DNA of 64,000 nt from Chromatiaceae bacterium (GTDB lineage: Bacteria > Pseudomonadota > Gammaproteobacteria > Chromatiales > Chromatiaceae), in the NCBI GenBank assembly GCA_007693535.1, contig REDK01000111.1, forward strand, positions 1 through 64,000, read 5' to 3'. This document shows positions 26,258-35,659 of this stretch, piece after piece. Position numbers and translations under genes: made by a program. Position 1 is the stretch's first letter, and every line of letters begins with the position of its first letter. Under the pieces are notes generated by a model. It did not search any database and had not been told where the DNA came from. It saw nothing but the letters and a program-made list of their open reading frames with translations.

Positions 26258-27246
26258 TGAGCGCCCTGGACTGGTCGCTCCCGGAACACCCCTGGACGCT
26301 ACTCACACTGCTGCAACAGGGCGAGGTCACCCGGAACAAGGGCAACGCCGGCTTGCTGGACTGGCTCCAGGGGGCGGGCTGGATCGGCCAGGGACCCAGG
26401 CGGGATCGGCTGCGGCTCGTTCCCGCGCGCCGCGCCGAGGTCGAGGCCAGACTGGATGTCCTCTGGCCCGCATGGCGAGCGGACCTCGCTGCCCTCGACC
26501 GGGCGGGCCTGCCCGGCGATCCGGCGGGCCTGCGCCGGCTGCGCCGCCAGCGCCTGCCCCTGCGGCCACTGCCGGCGCAGCTCCATCGCAAGACCTGGAC
26601 GGCCCGTTTTGGCGCCCACTCGAAGGCCGGCGTTCCCGACGAACAGCCACCCAGCGGGGTCACGCTGACCGACGACGACCTATTGCGTCTGCAGCCCAAT
26701 CAGGGTCTTGCCCTGCGCCTGCCAGACGGCACTGAACGGCCCTGCGCACACTGGGCCGCCCCCCTTGGCGAACTGGTCATCCCGGAGCGGGCCCTCGCGC
26801 AGGGGCTCACCCTGGCGGGGACAGCACCGCGCTGGGTGATGACGGTCGAGAACCTGGGCGCCTATCTGGACCTCCCGGCCCCTGCAGATGCCTTGATCAT
26901 CCACCAGCCCGGCTGGAACACCCGGCTCGCTGCCCGTTTCATCGCCCTGCTGCGGCCCGGCCCGAGTTGGTGGCACTTCGGCGACCTGGACCCCAAGGGC
27001 TTGGCAATCTTCGCCAGCCTGGGCGATGCGGCGGCCAGGGCGCGACATTTCGTCCCGGCCTGGTGGCAGGACTATTTGGAGACCCACGCCCTGGCGTTGC
27101 CCGGTGGCTGGCCAAAGGCGCTGGACCACCCGCCAGATGGGCAGGACTCCGATCTCGTCCAGCGCCTGCGGGCAGCGGGCCTGTGGCTGGAGCAGGAGGC
27201 CATCCTGCTCGATCCGCGCTTGGTCGCGGATCTGGCGCGGCTGTAA
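26257..27246 (+). CDS. jetD: Wadjet JetD / MksG (TOPRIM nuclease, DUF3322-DUF2220)
   Basis: A 329-residue nuclease subunit. The N-terminal half is a DNA-binding arm rich in Arg, Leu and Pro. The C-terminal TOPRIM domain keeps the catalytic Glu198 (VMTVEN) and Asp243/Asp245 (HFGDLDPKG). In Wadjet the JetABC motor recruits JetD to cut plasmids below a size threshold. I placed the start at ATG 26257, which overlaps the jetC stop by one base (TGATG). An alternative TTG start lies one codon upstream. All four system genes are therefore present and apparently intact. Confidence 0.9.
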   Translation: MSALDWSLPEHPWTLLTLLQQGEVTRNKGNAGLLDWLQGAGWIGQGPRRDRLRLVPARRAEVEARLDVLWPAWRADLAALDRAGLPGDPAGLRRLRRQRLPLRPLPAQLHRKTWTARFGAHSKAGVPDEQPPSGVTLTDDDLLRLQPNQGLALRLPDGTERPCAHWAAPLGELVIPERALAQGLTLAGTAPRWVMTVENLGAYLDLPAPADALIIHQPGWNTRLAARFIALLRPGPSWWHFGDLDPKGLAIFASLGDAAARARHFVPAWWQDYLETHALALPGGWPKALDHPPDGQDSDLVQRLRAAGLWLEQEAILLDPRLVADLARL

Positions 27247-27316
27247 CCCTAGAGGCGGCGGTCGGCTGCTCAGGCGCAGCCCGGCTGGCAACCCGGCTGG
27301 ACCGCCAGCGCGGTGC

Positions 27317-27529
27317 TCAGTCCGCCGTCTCCTCGCCCGTGGCGGGTTCGGCATCCGCTGCGGGGGCGGCCTTGGTCGGCGGCGGCTTGATCAGCCCCTC
27401 GGCGAGCAGCAGCGCTACCTTGTCCTCGCCGTGGACCCATTGCTTGCCCTTGCCCTTGGCCAGGACCGCGTAGCGGCCGGAACGCTTTTGGTAGATAGTC
27501 TTGTCGCCGACTTGCTTGATCTTCTGCAT
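27317..27529 (-). CDS. Small conserved hypothetical protein
   Basis: A 70-residue protein starting at ATG 27529. The N-terminal 45 residues form a compact beta-type unit (QVGDKTIYQKRSGRYAVLAK, GKQWVHGEDKVALLLAEGLI). The tail is rich in Pro, Ala and Glu (PPPTKAAPAADAEPATGEE) and probably disordered. I have seen the same unit in proteobacterial small proteins of unknown function, but I cannot give it a role. It lies just downstream of the DUF4342 gene on the same strand. Confidence 0.6.
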   Translation of the reverse strand: MQKIKQVGDKTIYQKRSGRYAVLAKGKGKQWVHGEDKVALLLAEGLIKPPPTKAAPAADAEPATGEETAD

Positions 27530-27584
27530 CGAGTTGGGCCTCTTAGGGTTGGTGCGGACGCGCTCACCGCGAGCCGCGGTCGCG

Positions 27585-27881
27585 CTAGGACAGGTCCGGC
27601 GGATCACTGGGATGGTCGTGGATGATATCCAATTCCACCTTGGCGACCAGCGCCCCGATGGCGGCGATAGCGGCCAGGGCCGGCATGAACAGGGTCAGCG
27701 CCCCGCCCACGGCGACCCCGGCCGTGAGCGGGATCTCCAGCAGTCGACCGCCGTCCGGCTTGCGCAGGATCAGCCGACGCACATTGCCCTCGGCGACCAG
27801 TTGCTTGACATAGCTGACCACCTCGCCGCCAACAACGCTGACGCGCTCGGTGATTTCCCGTCCAGTACGATGCTCTTTCAT
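27585..27881 (-). CDS. DUF4342 domain protein
   Basis: A 98-residue protein with the DUF4342 pattern. A UBA-like helical start (TERVSVVGGEVVSYVKQLVA) is followed by NVRRLILRKPDGGRLLEIPL and a hydrophobic helix GVAVGGALTLFMPALAAIAA ending in an acidic tail. It likely combines a small nucleic-acid or protein-binding N-terminus with a membrane-associated C-terminus. ATG 27881 was preferred over the upstream Met because the domain begins there. No function is known for the family. Confidence 0.7.
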   Translation of the reverse strand: MKEHRTGREITERVSVVGGEVVSYVKQLVAEGNVRRLILRKPDGGRLLEIPLTAGVAVGGALTLFMPALAAIAAIGALVAKVELDIIHDHPSDPPDLS

Positions 27882-28007
27882 GGGCGATGGTCTCAATGCG
27901 GTTGCTCGGGGTGATGCCGGGCCCGAATTCGGCGTGAGTTGCTGGGTGCGGTGCTGGCGCCGTTGGATCGTGGGGGTCGGGGGCGCCGATCTGGCCAGGC
28001 CGATGTC

Positions 28008-29150
28008 TCACCCCCGCAGCCCACGACGCGCCCGAGCCGCGCAGAATTCGGCCAGACGGGGGCTATCGCGCCGGACCTCCTCGCCAGATGGCAGGGGGGC
28101 TTGCGGGTCGCGCAGCCAGGTCAAGATGTCGGCACCGACACGCCCACCCTGCAGATCCCGCGGCAGCATATGCCAGCCGTCGCGATAGAGCACCAAGCGC
28201 CGGCCGGGATCGGTCGCCGGCAGATCGGCGAGCAGGCGGCATAGGGCGCGCGGCGGGATGATCTGGTCATGCTCGCCGTAGAGCAGCAGCAGCGGCATGC
28301 CGAGCCGGTCGGCGTGCAGGTCGGTCGCCGCCAGCAGGGCGGCGTCCATGAGGTTGCTGATGCCCCAGAGGGCATCGACTCGCGCCCCATCGAGCACCAG
28401 CGGGTCAGTGCCCATGGCGCGGAGCATCTCGTGGTTGTCGGAAGGGTGGATCGGCACACCCTCGCCGGTCAGCCGCAGCCCCGGCAAGGTGTGCGCGGCC
28501 AGGTCTAGGGCGACGCGCTGATAGACCGGCATGGTGCTACGTGCCCAGACCGCCGGGGCGATCAGGACCAGACCGTCCGCTGGCAGGGTGGACGCGACCG
28601 CCGCCTGCATCGCCACCGCCCCGCCCATGCTCTCACCGATCAGAATCAGGCGCGCCTCGGGATGGCGCGCGCGCAACAGCTCTAGCAAAACCCGAACATC
28701 GGCGACCAGGCGCTCGGTGCCGTGCCAGAGGCCGGCCTGGCGGGTGGCCCCGAAGCCGCGCTGATCCACAGCATAGGTCAGCACCCCGGCGCTGGCCAGT
28801 TGCCGCGCCAGCGGCGCGAACGCCTGGCTGTAGTCGTTGAAGCCGTGCAGCCCGAGGACCACCAGTTGCGCCGCGGCATCCGTCGACCCGACGCCTAGCC
28901 CGGACTCCAAGCCAGTATCGGATGTGGCAGGGCTGGACTTCGACGCAGGTCCCCAACGCTGTAGCGGCAGTCGAAAGCCATCTGGCATCCAGGCGGCGTC
29001 GTCCGTCATGCGCGGGATGATCGCCACGCTGCCGGGGGCGACCACGGTGGGGCTTGCGCAGCCGGTCAGGCCGAGCGAGAGGCTCAGCAACAGCGCCACG
29101 GGCCGCCACCAGGAAGCGGCCGGCGCTCGGGGCCTATCAGTCGTCCGCAT
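28008..29150 (-). CDS. Lipoprotein alpha/beta hydrolase (lysophospholipase-like)
   Basis: A 380-residue alpha/beta hydrolase anchored as a lipoprotein: the signal [15 protein letters not shown] has a lipobox ending at Cys. The nucleophile elbow is [14 protein letters not shown], the Asp lies in [12 protein letters not shown] and the His in [10 protein letters not shown], giving a complete catalytic triad. The spacing resembles monoacylglycerol lipases or lysophospholipases. Its start overlaps the 3' end of garB by 14 bases, so it is probably translated from the same transcript. Substrate is unknown; membrane lipid turnover is likely. Confidence 0.8.
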   Translation of the reverse strand: MRTTDRPRAPAASWWRPVALLLSLSLGLTGCASPTVVAPGSVAIIPRMTDDAAWMPDGFRLPLQRWGPASKSSPATSDTGLESGLGVGSTDAAAQLVVLGLHGFNDYSQAFAPLARQLASAGVLTYAVDQRGFGATRQAGLWHGTERLVADVRVLLELLRARHPEARLILIGESMGGAVAMQAAVASTLPADGLVLIAPAVWARSTMPVYQRVALDLAAHTLPGLRLTGEGVPIHPSDNHEMLRAMGTDPLVLDGARVDALWGISNLMDAALLAATDLHADRLGMPLLLLYGEHDQIIPPRALCRLLADLPATDPGRRLVLYRDGWHMLPRDLQGGRVGADILTWLRDPQAPLPSGEEVRRDSPRLAEFCAARARRGLRG

Positions 29151-30546
29151 CCAGTTCGTAGGGCTCCTTCAGGGTCACGAGTTCTTCGGCGCTGACCGGA
29201 TGGATGGCGACCGTGTTGTCGAAGTCGGCCTTACTGGCGCCCATCTTCAACGCCACCGCGAACCCTTGCAGCATCTCATCAACGCCGTCGCCGACCATAT
29301 GGATGCCCACCACGCGCTCCTCACTGCCGATGCAGACCAGCTTCATCGCGGTGCGTGGCCCGTGGTCATTCAGCGCGTAGCGCATCGGCTTGAACTCGGT
29401 CTGATAGATGGTCACCGGGCCGCTGCCGCTGGCGCGCGCCGCAGCCTCGGTCATCCCCACGCTGCCCACCGGCGGATGGGCGAAGACCACGGTGGGGATG
29501 TTCTCGTAATCGAGCCGCCGCTCGGGCATGTTGTTGAACAGCCGGTCGGCCAGCCGGCGGCCAGCGGCGATCGCCACCGGGGTCAGCGGCGCTCGGCCGG
29601 TGCAATCGCCGATCGCATAGACCCCGGCAGTGCTGGTGTTCTGGAAGGCATCGGTCGGGATGATCCCGTTGGGAAGCACATCGACCGCGGCGGCTGCCAG
29701 GTTCAGATCGCGGGTATTGGCCCGCCGCCCCACTGCCCAGAGCACCGTGTCGAAACCGGTCAAGGCGGTGCCATCCTTGGCGAGTACGGCAAGCCCGTCG
29801 TCGCGCCGCTCCAGCGCACCCACCGCGAACGGCAGGTGCAGCCGGATACCCTCCAGTTCCATGTTGTGGGCCACTGTCGCGCTGATGAGGGGATCGAAGG
29901 TTTCCAGCACCTTGTTCTCCAACGCGACGACGGTCACCGCCGAACCCAGCGCCCGCAGCACGCCAGCGAGTTCCACGCCGATATAGCCACCGCCGACCAC
30001 GCAGACCCGCTGCGGCTGTTCCGTCAGCGCGAAGAAGTCATCGGAGGTGATGCCCAGCTCGGCCCCCGGAACTGGCGGCACGATGGGCTGCCCGCCGGTC
30101 GCAATCACGATGTGCGGGGCACTGAAGTGCCGGTCACCCACCGCGACGGTCTGGCGATCGACGAAACGGGCAGTGCCCGCAATACGGGTCATCCCGAGTG
30201 TTTCGACATAGCCGTTCCAATAGTCCAAGATGCCGGCAATGTAGCGATCGCGCCCCGTGGTCAGTTGTTGCCAGTCGATGCCGTGCAGCTCGGCTTTGAC
30301 CCCGAAATCCGGTGCCCCGTGCACCGCGGTGGCCAGGTTGGCGGCATACCACATCACCTTCTTGGGGACGCAGCCCAGGTTCACGCAGGTACCGCCGAGT
30401 TTGCCAGACTCAATGATGGCAACGCGCTTGCCAAGGGCAGCGGCTCGCTCGGCCACCGCCAGACCACCGCTGCCACCGCCGATAGCGATGAGGTCGAACG
30501 GTTCCGATGTCTGCGCCGCTTCGGACTCCGGCATGGACTCAGGCAT
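29137..30546 (-). CDS. garB: Glutathione amide reductase / glutathione reductase (class I disulfide reductase)
   Basis: A 469-residue FAD-dependent disulfide reductase with [18 protein letters not shown], the redox disulfide [16 protein letters not shown] and the C-terminal HPVSAEELV bearing the base His. In the pyridine-nucleotide loop the E. coli glutathione reductase arginines that contact the NADPH phosphate are replaced by acidic or neutral residues ([15 protein letters not shown]). This points to NADH preference, as in glutathione amide reductase of Chromatium. The next gene upstream is the Prx-Grx fusion garA, the same pairing described there. The start at ATG 30546 has an AAAGGAGA ribosome site. 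Ordinary glutathione reductase remains possible. Confidence 0.82.
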   Translation of the reverse strand: MPESMPESEAAQTSEPFDLIAIGGGSGGLAVAERAAALGKRVAIIESGKLGGTCVNLGCVPKKVMWYAANLATAVHGAPDFGVKAELHGIDWQQLTTGRDRYIAGILDYWNGYVETLGMTRIAGTARFVDRQTVAVGDRHFSAPHIVIATGGQPIVPPVPGAELGITSDDFFALTEQPQRVCVVGGGYIGVELAGVLRALGSAVTVVALENKVLETFDPLISATVAHNMELEGIRLHLPFAVGALERRDDGLAVLAKDGTALTGFDTVLWAVGRRANTRDLNLAAAAVDVLPNGIIPTDAFQNTSTAGVYAIGDCTGRAPLTPVAIAAGRRLADRLFNNMPERRLDYENIPTVVFAHPPVGSVGMTEAAARASGSGPVTIYQTEFKPMRYALNDHGPRTAMKLVCIGSEERVVGIHMVGDGVDEMLQGFAVALKMGASKADFDNTVAIHPVSAEELVTLKEPYELDADD

Positions 30547-30831
30547 AGTCGTCTCCTTTAGGAAGGTCGGGGAAAGGCTTGGGGGAAGACTTGAGGAATA
30601 AGAGGGGTATACGAAGCTCGAATCCGCCGGGCAGCCGAGTGGTCGCTGGCAGGATGGCCCGCCGGCAAGGCCGACGAGCCAGTCACGTGCGTGGATCATC
30701 TCGCACCGGGGCCGATGCGACGCCGAAGGCGAGTGTCAAGAGCAAATCAGATCGTATGGAAGCCAGCAGAAATCGCTTGGGGGCTCGGCGCGCGACCCGG
30801 CCCGAACGACCGGGGCTGCGCCAAAACCGTC

Positions 30832-31566
30832 TTACTTGCTCGACAGCCAACGCTCCAGATCGTCAGAGCCGCCGACCTTGACGCCGTCGACGAACACCTG
30901 GGGGACGCTGGTGGCCGCTGCCACGGCGCGCAGGGTCTCCTCGGTATAGTCGCGGTTCAGCACCAGTTCCTCATAGTCGTAACCGGCGTCGGTCAGCAAT
31001 TGCTTGGCCTTGGCGCAGTAGGGGCAGCCGGGCCGGGTGAAGACAGTCACGTCGACTGGCTTGGGCGCCTGCGGGGCGATGTAGGCCAGCATGGTGTCAG
31101 CATCGGAGACGCCGAAGGGATCGCCCGGCTCCTCAGGCTCAATGAACATCTTCTCGACGACGCCATCCTTGACCAGCATGGAATAGCGCCAGGAGCGCTT
31201 ACCGAAGCCAAGGTCGTCCTTATCCACCAGCATGCCCATGCCTTCGGTAAACTCGCCGTTACCGTCAGGGATGAAGCGAATATTGTGTGCCTTTTGCTCC
31301 TCCTGCCAGGCATTCATAACAAAGGTATCGTTGACCGAGATACAAACGATCTCATCCACGCCGTGCTTCTTGAACAGCGGCGCGAGCTGGTTGTAACGCG
31401 GCACGTGCGTGGACGAACAGGTAGGGGTGAAGGCGCCCGGGAGCGAGAACACTGCCACCGTCTTACCCTTAAAGATCTCGTCGGTGGTCACGTCCATCCA
31501 TTCATGGCCGACGCGGGTGCGAAAGACGACGTGGGGTACGGGTTGGCCGGTATGATCTTGCAGCAT
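30832..31566 (-). CDS. garA: Peroxiredoxin-glutaredoxin fusion (glutathione amide-dependent peroxidase)
   Basis: A 244-residue hybrid peroxidase. The Prx5-type domain holds the peroxidatic Cys in [20 protein letters not shown], and the C-terminal glutaredoxin has [15 protein letters not shown] and [15 protein letters not shown]. The Grx domain recycles the peroxidatic Cys with glutathione or glutathione amide, which garB reduces with NAD(P)H. The two genes therefore form a peroxide-detoxifying pathway suited to an anaerobic phototroph meeting oxygen. ATG 31566 is preceded by CAGGAGACT. The fusion is known from Haemophilus and Chromatium. Confidence 0.9.
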   Translation of the reverse strand: MLQDHTGQPVPHVVFRTRVGHEWMDVTTDEIFKGKTVAVFSLPGAFTPTCSSTHVPRYNQLAPLFKKHGVDEIVCISVNDTFVMNAWQEEQKAHNIRFIPDGNGEFTEGMGMLVDKDDLGFGKRSWRYSMLVKDGVVEKMFIEPEEPGDPFGVSDADTMLAYIAPQAPKPVDVTVFTRPGCPYCAKAKQLLTDAGYDYEELVLNRDYTEETLRAVAAATSVPQVFVDGVKVGGSDDLERWLSSK

Positions 31567-32072
31567 GGTGAGTCTCCTGTCGTTGGTCGTGGTGAAGAAG
31601 TGCGCATTGCGCTGATCGATTGGAGCGGACCGGGCCTTCGGCAAGCCGGCGATGATGGTCTGCCCGCTGGTTTGGCCTAGTCCCAGGCTGGTTGCCGGTC
31701 TTGCACGAGCCAGCGCTCGGAGTCAAGGATGCCGGTTTAGCGGCGATAAGCAAAATCGATTATTCAAATCGCCGACATCGGGCGCGCCGATCGTAGCCGG
31801 TAGCCGCCTTGAGGTCTGCCTGCCCCGCCGAAGCCCGTCGGACCGCGGCCCTACCGCGGGGTCCTGCCTCGCTGACACCAGCGGCGCGGCTTAGGTCATG
31901 GCCTGCAACGCGGGCTGGAACCGAGAGTGATCTGACCTGCCGAGCGGGTCGAGGGCTGAGATCGAAGACCGAAACGGCGCCGGGACGGCACAAGCGGCCC
32001 GGCACTGCGATCGATTGCGGGGATCTGACGGGCCGCGCACTAGGACAGCAACCCAGCATTCTACAGCGTTTA
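31567..32072. other. Intergenic region upstream of garA
   Basis: I found no gene, repeat or confident promoter. The long plus-strand frames have shadow composition. Regulation of garA and garB, if any, would be expected in the first 150 bases, which are rich in GC and lack an obvious OxyR-type palindrome. Confidence 0.3.
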
Positions 32073-32252
32073 TCAACTCGACCGCGGCGCCGGATCGGTG
32101 CTGGCACGGGCGTCCTGCCAGTGCTCGATCGCATGGCCGACACTAGCGCCAGTGTAGGCACCGAGATGAGCCGCGGCATGTCCGATTGCGCTGATATTGA
32201 GCCCGAGGGCCAGGAGCGCAGCGGTGGCAAAAGTGGCCTTGGACAGGGTCAT
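32073..32252 (-). CDS. Short secreted protein, 59 residues
   Basis: An ATG at 32252-32250 follows AAGAGGAGAGGCTC, a strong ribosome site. The product begins MTLSKATFATAALLALGLN and continues ISAIGHAAAHLGAYTGASV, a signal peptide with a likely AxA cleavage site. The mature part of about 30 residues is rich in His, Ala and acidic residues (GHAIEHWQDARASTDPAP). No Cys is present. The signal peptide plus good ribosome site makes a real gene likely. I do not recognise the family. Confidence 0.6.
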   Translation of the reverse strand: MTLSKATFATAALLALGLNISAIGHAAAHLGAYTGASVGHAIEHWQDARASTDPAPRSS

Positions 32253-32491
32253 GAGCCTCTCCTCTTCTTACAAAGGTTTGACGGCCGCGACCGAGACGCG
32301 GCCGATACCTGTTCAAGGTCTGGTCAAGCGTACTCGAAGCAAGGGGCCAGGTCGGCGGCGCGCCGGCTGACGGGCTGGACACGGAGCGTGTATCGGCGCA
32401 GTCCGAGGTCGGCGTTCAGCAGGGGCGGTGGCAGCAGGTGGCAGGCCGGCCAACGAGGCCGTCAAGGAAGAATGACGCCAGTTAAATAGTT

Positions 32492-32522
32492 AAGGCCCCG
32501 CGCGGGTAACCGGCGGGGCCTT
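32492..32522. terminator. Perfect 10-bp stem-loop, likely terminator
   Basis: AAGGCCCCGC (32492-32501) is matched by GCGGGGCCTT (32513-32522) across an 11-base loop. On the minus strand it is followed by TAACTATTTAAC, an AU-rich but not pure U tract. It lies about 130 bases downstream of the small secreted protein gene that ends at 32653, which it would terminate. Confidence 0.6.
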
Positions 32523-32652
32523 AGGTTAGGATCACGGAGCTGGCCTGGTGGCCGTTGCTCAAGACTGACGACTGCCTCCGGGTTCGGTGAGTAGGGCCAC
32601 ATCCGACCCCAACGTCAGCTCAGCGATCCCGCGCGACGGCAACATCGGGCGT

Positions 32653-32808
32653 TCAGACCCGGGGCAGATCCGGTACGACGACCGCAGCAGTATCGCCACT
32701 CTTCTTGCTACCGCAGGACTTACCATCACCGGCCACGGCAGTGTTGGCAAAACCCATCGACAGCGCACCAATCAGGGCCGATACGAGCAGTAGATGACGC
32801 TTGATCAT
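32653..32808 (-). CDS. Short secreted protein, 51 residues, single cysteine
   Basis: The ATG at 32808-32806 is preceded by AGAGGTC at good spacing. The translation starts MIKRHLLLVSALIGALSMGF and then ANTAVAGDGKSCGSKKSGDT, a clear signal peptide with AVA cleavage. The mature peptide of about 25 residues has one Cys in a Gly/Lys/Ser-rich segment and ends DLPRV. A strong hairpin terminator lies 130 bases downstream on the same strand. The size and architecture resemble small exported peptides of unknown role; a metal-binding or signalling peptide is possible but unsupported. Confidence 0.65.
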   Translation of the reverse strand: MIKRHLLLVSALIGALSMGFANTAVAGDGKSCGSKKSGDTAAVVVPDLPRV

Positions 32809-33355
32809 GGTCTTGACCTCTGGATTTCAGTGAACAGGACTGAGGCTGGACAAGCCTTGGATGCGTCAGATTGGGACTCTGGACAGCCCTCCGACGAGAC
32901 CGAAGTTGCGAGCGGTCTAGGGTGATTGCAACCGCGACCGCGACAGAATTTTCGGCAGCGACCGCAGACCACGGCCCCGACGCACTGCTTTGCCGTACAG
33001 ATAGCGGCCCAACCTGCGGCCCGACTGAACCCGATCCGAGAGCGGGTTGACTAAGGCGGCTCTGTCGACCTGCACACTAGACGACCGGTCTTGACTTCTG
33101 CCAATGGCGCCGGACTAGCGATCATCGAGGTTGCGATGCTCCCGCCGGCCCTCCTTCCAGAACGGCTTCAAGGCGAATGTCAAGCCTGCTTCGTCGACCA
33201 GATCGGTTTCCGGCCATCGCCCAACCTCGTCGCTGGTCGGACCGCCTACCGGCGGCGGCCAGCCACCGGAACCAGCCACCGGAAGCGGATCGATGCGAGA
33301 TCCAAGTCCGTGTCCGTTTCGTCACCTCATGTCCCATCGACTACCGGAGCAGCCT
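32809..33355. other. Intergenic region between divergent small-peptide and redoxin genes
   Basis: This region must hold both promoters. I see no clear sigma-70 pair, palindrome or additional gene. The ribosome site CCGGAG before the redoxin ATG (33356) lies at its right edge. Confidence 0.3.
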
Positions 33356-34027
33356 ATGTCCGCGACCATCCCTGTCCGCCATCCTCGCACCCGCACCGCG
33401 GTCTTCGCACCGATTCCCCGCCTAGTCCCGATCCTGATCCCGATGCTGGCCTTCGCCGCCCTGCTTGTGACCGGCACCGCGCTGGCCGCCCCCCAGGTCG
33501 GCCAGCCGGCCCCGGACTTCACCGGCACCGACACCGCCGGCAAGACCTGGTCGCTGGCCGACCTCGCGGGCCAGCCGGTCGTGCTGGAATGGACCAACCA
33601 CGACTGCCCGTTCGTAGTGAAGCATTACCGCACTGGCAACATGCAGGCCCTGCAAAAGCAGGCCACCACCGACGGTGTCGTCTGGCTGTCGGTGATCTCC
33701 TCGGCCCCGGGCAAGCAGGGCCATGTCACGGCGGCGCAGGCCGATGAACTGACCAGCAGCCGCGACGCCGCCCCCAGCGCGGTGCTGCTCGACCCCACCG
33801 GCGAGATCGGGCGCGCCTATGGCGCGCAGACCACCCCGCACATGTTCGTCATCGACCGCGAGGGCACTCTGGTCTATGCAGGTGGCATCGATAACCGGCC
33901 TACCACCAACCCCGATGATGTCCCCGGGGCCGACAACTATGTGCGCCTGGCGCTGGACGACCTGGCCGCCGGCCGACCGGTCGCCAAGGCCACCACCCGG
34001 CCCTATGGCTGCTCAGTGAAGTACTGA
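33356..34027 (+). CDS. Exported redoxin (AhpC/TSA-like thioredoxin-fold protein)
   Basis: A 223-residue protein with an N-terminal signal/TM segment (LVPILIPMLAFAALLVTG) and a thioredoxin fold: QVGQPAPDFTGTDTAGKTWS, VVLEWTNHDCPFVVKHYRTG, then TPHMFVIDREGTLVYAGGID. The usual CxxC is reduced to a single Cys (DCPFV), with a second Cys only at the very C-terminus (YGCSVKY). That suggests peroxidase or a mixed-disulfide activity rather than classical thioredoxin. It should act in the periplasm. ATG 33356 precedes the signal segment with GGAG upstream. It is a redox neighbour of the garA/garB genes. Confidence 0.82.
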   Translation: MSATIPVRHPRTRTAVFAPIPRLVPILIPMLAFAALLVTGTALAAPQVGQPAPDFTGTDTAGKTWSLADLAGQPVVLEWTNHDCPFVVKHYRTGNMQALQKQATTDGVVWLSVISSAPGKQGHVTAAQADELTSSRDAAPSAVLLDPTGEIGRAYGAQTTPHMFVIDREGTLVYAGGIDNRPTTNPDDVPGADNYVRLALDDLAAGRPVAKATTRPYGCSVKY

Positions 34028-34183
34028 CCGGCGCCGCCAGCGACCGGCGGCCTGCGCGCCGCCGGTTCCGCTGGCTCCCAGTGTGGCCGCCGCTGCCGGG
34101 CGCGGACGACTGACCGCGCTCACAGCAGCGGCTGCGGGGCAACCACCGGCGGCGCCGGCGCCATACCGCTCAGTGCCGGCGCG

Positions 34184-35245
34184 CTACAGATGGTTGGCAT
34201 CCACCAATTGTCGGATCGGTTCGGCCGCTTCCTCGCCGTGGCGGTGGTGCAGCGCGAGCATGGCCTGGCCCAGTTGCGCCCAATGCACACGACCGCGTTC
34301 GGCGCTGTCGGCGAGGATGGCCAGGTCGCCATGTCGATGCCACTGCTCATAGGCAGCGGCCAGGCCCGGAAAGATGGCCCGGCGCATGGCGGTGAGATTG
34401 CCGAGGTAGAAATGTAGGCCGGCGACATCCGGCTCAGCGTCCGCGCTGCCAGTCAAATACGGCAGCGTGACCAGGCAATCGGCCAGATGATCGCGCACCG
34501 CGCGCGCCATCAGTTCCGCCGGGGTCAGGGCCAGGTCCATCAGCATCGCATTCCAGGCCGGCTCGCCGAGGCACTGCCCGGCGGCCACCTCGCCCTGCTC
34601 ATGCAGCAGCACCGCGTTGATCTCGTGGTCGGTCATCGCCGTCAGGGCGCCATCCAGGTCGGCATCGAAGGGATAGCAGGCAAAGGCGCGCCCGAGGGCG
34701 TTATCGGGCCGGTTCCAGCGCCAGCTCTCCAGCTTCTCCCACAGCATGCGATGCAATGATTCGCGGCGCAGAAAGATGCTGCGACCGCGCGTCATCGCCG
34801 GCGGGGCGGCCAGGTCGCGAGCATACTCGGTGGCAGCCACATAAACGGCACAGCCGCCAGCCTCGGTACGCCGCTCCAGCGCGCCGAGAAAGAAATGCGG
34901 TTGGGCGCGGTTGCCGAGCCCGCTGCTATAGACCAAGCCATGATCGCCCAAGCGGGCATTGATGGCATCAGCATCGAAGGGATCGAGGCACGCCCCGTCG
35001 ATCGGCAGTGGTTGCAGTTCCGCCCCTTCCAGCTCCTCCCACAGACGCTCGCGTGCCGACAGCCAGTCGCCGACCGCGTCTTTTTCAAGCGGGGCGCCGA
35101 ACGGCAGACGCATCTCCCAGCGGTAGTATTCGCGCATCTTCATTAGATAGATGCAGAGGGAATAATCAGCACCGTAGCGGGCATCGGCAATATGGCAGTT
35201 GCGCTGGACGGCAGCGGCCAAGACGTTCAGGGCTTGAGGGGTCAT
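34184..35245 (-). CDS. Sfum_1244-family conserved protein
   Basis: A 353-residue cytoplasmic protein starting at ATG 35245 (MTPQALNVLAAAVQRNCHIA). It contains SLCIYLMKMREYYRWEMRLP near residue 35 and a conserved block with HGLVYSSGLGNRAQPHFFLG. A later helical part includes AWNAMLMDLALTPAELMARA and HFYLGNLTAMRRAIFPGLAA. This architecture matches proteins named Sfum_1244 family in proteobacteria, whose function is unknown. There is no signal peptide. It is divergent from the next gene, with a promoter-like hairpin between. Confidence 0.65.
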   Translation of the reverse strand: MTPQALNVLAAAVQRNCHIADARYGADYSLCIYLMKMREYYRWEMRLPFGAPLEKDAVGDWLSARERLWEELEGAELQPLPIDGACLDPFDADAINARLGDHGLVYSSGLGNRAQPHFFLGALERRTEAGGCAVYVAATEYARDLAAPPAMTRGRSIFLRRESLHRMLWEKLESWRWNRPDNALGRAFACYPFDADLDGALTAMTDHEINAVLLHEQGEVAAGQCLGEPAWNAMLMDLALTPAELMARAVRDHLADCLVTLPYLTGSADAEPDVAGLHFYLGNLTAMRRAIFPGLAAAYEQWHRHGDLAILADSAERGRVHWAQLGQAMLALHHRHGEEAAEPIRQLVDANHL

Positions 35246-35389
35246 GCTGTCGGTCCTGTGTACTTCTAAGGGCGCCACGGCCGGGTTACTGGACCACCAC
35301 GGGCTGCGCGGCAGGGTTCCGCGACCGGGCCGGTGGGCCGGGTTGGCGAAGGGGCGAAGACCCAGGTCGCGGCCAGCCGCCCACGCTTC

Positions 35390-35423
35390 CCCGACTTTAC
35401 CAAGTAAAATAGTCGGGTATGAT
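35390..35423 (+). promoter_or_regulatory. Sigma-70-like promoter overlapping an inverted repeat
   Basis: A hairpin CCCGACTTTAC/GTAAAATAGTCGGG (35390-35417) contains a TTTACC -35-like word (35396-35401) and is followed 16 bases later by the -10 TATGAT (35418-35423). The palindrome over the spacer suggests regulation. It would serve the plus-strand gene at 35660 with a leader of about 230 bases. The rest of the 35246-35659 interval holds nothing recognisable. Confidence 0.45.
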
Positions 35424-35659
35424 CGGCGCAATCCCAAGACCGCCGCATCAAGCAGACCGCCAACGGCTGGCCAGCGCCGCGCCGCCAGCACCCCCGTGCA
35501 CCCCTTGGCACCGCCCAAACGCGGTCCCAAACTACGCAGCCGGTTCCGGCCCGCGCTGGCGGTGCGCTGGTACCGCAACCGGTGTCGAGGGCGACCCGGT
35601 ACCGACGCCGATTGAACCCCGCGGCGGTGCATCTTGATCCTCACCTTCAGGAGTGCTGT

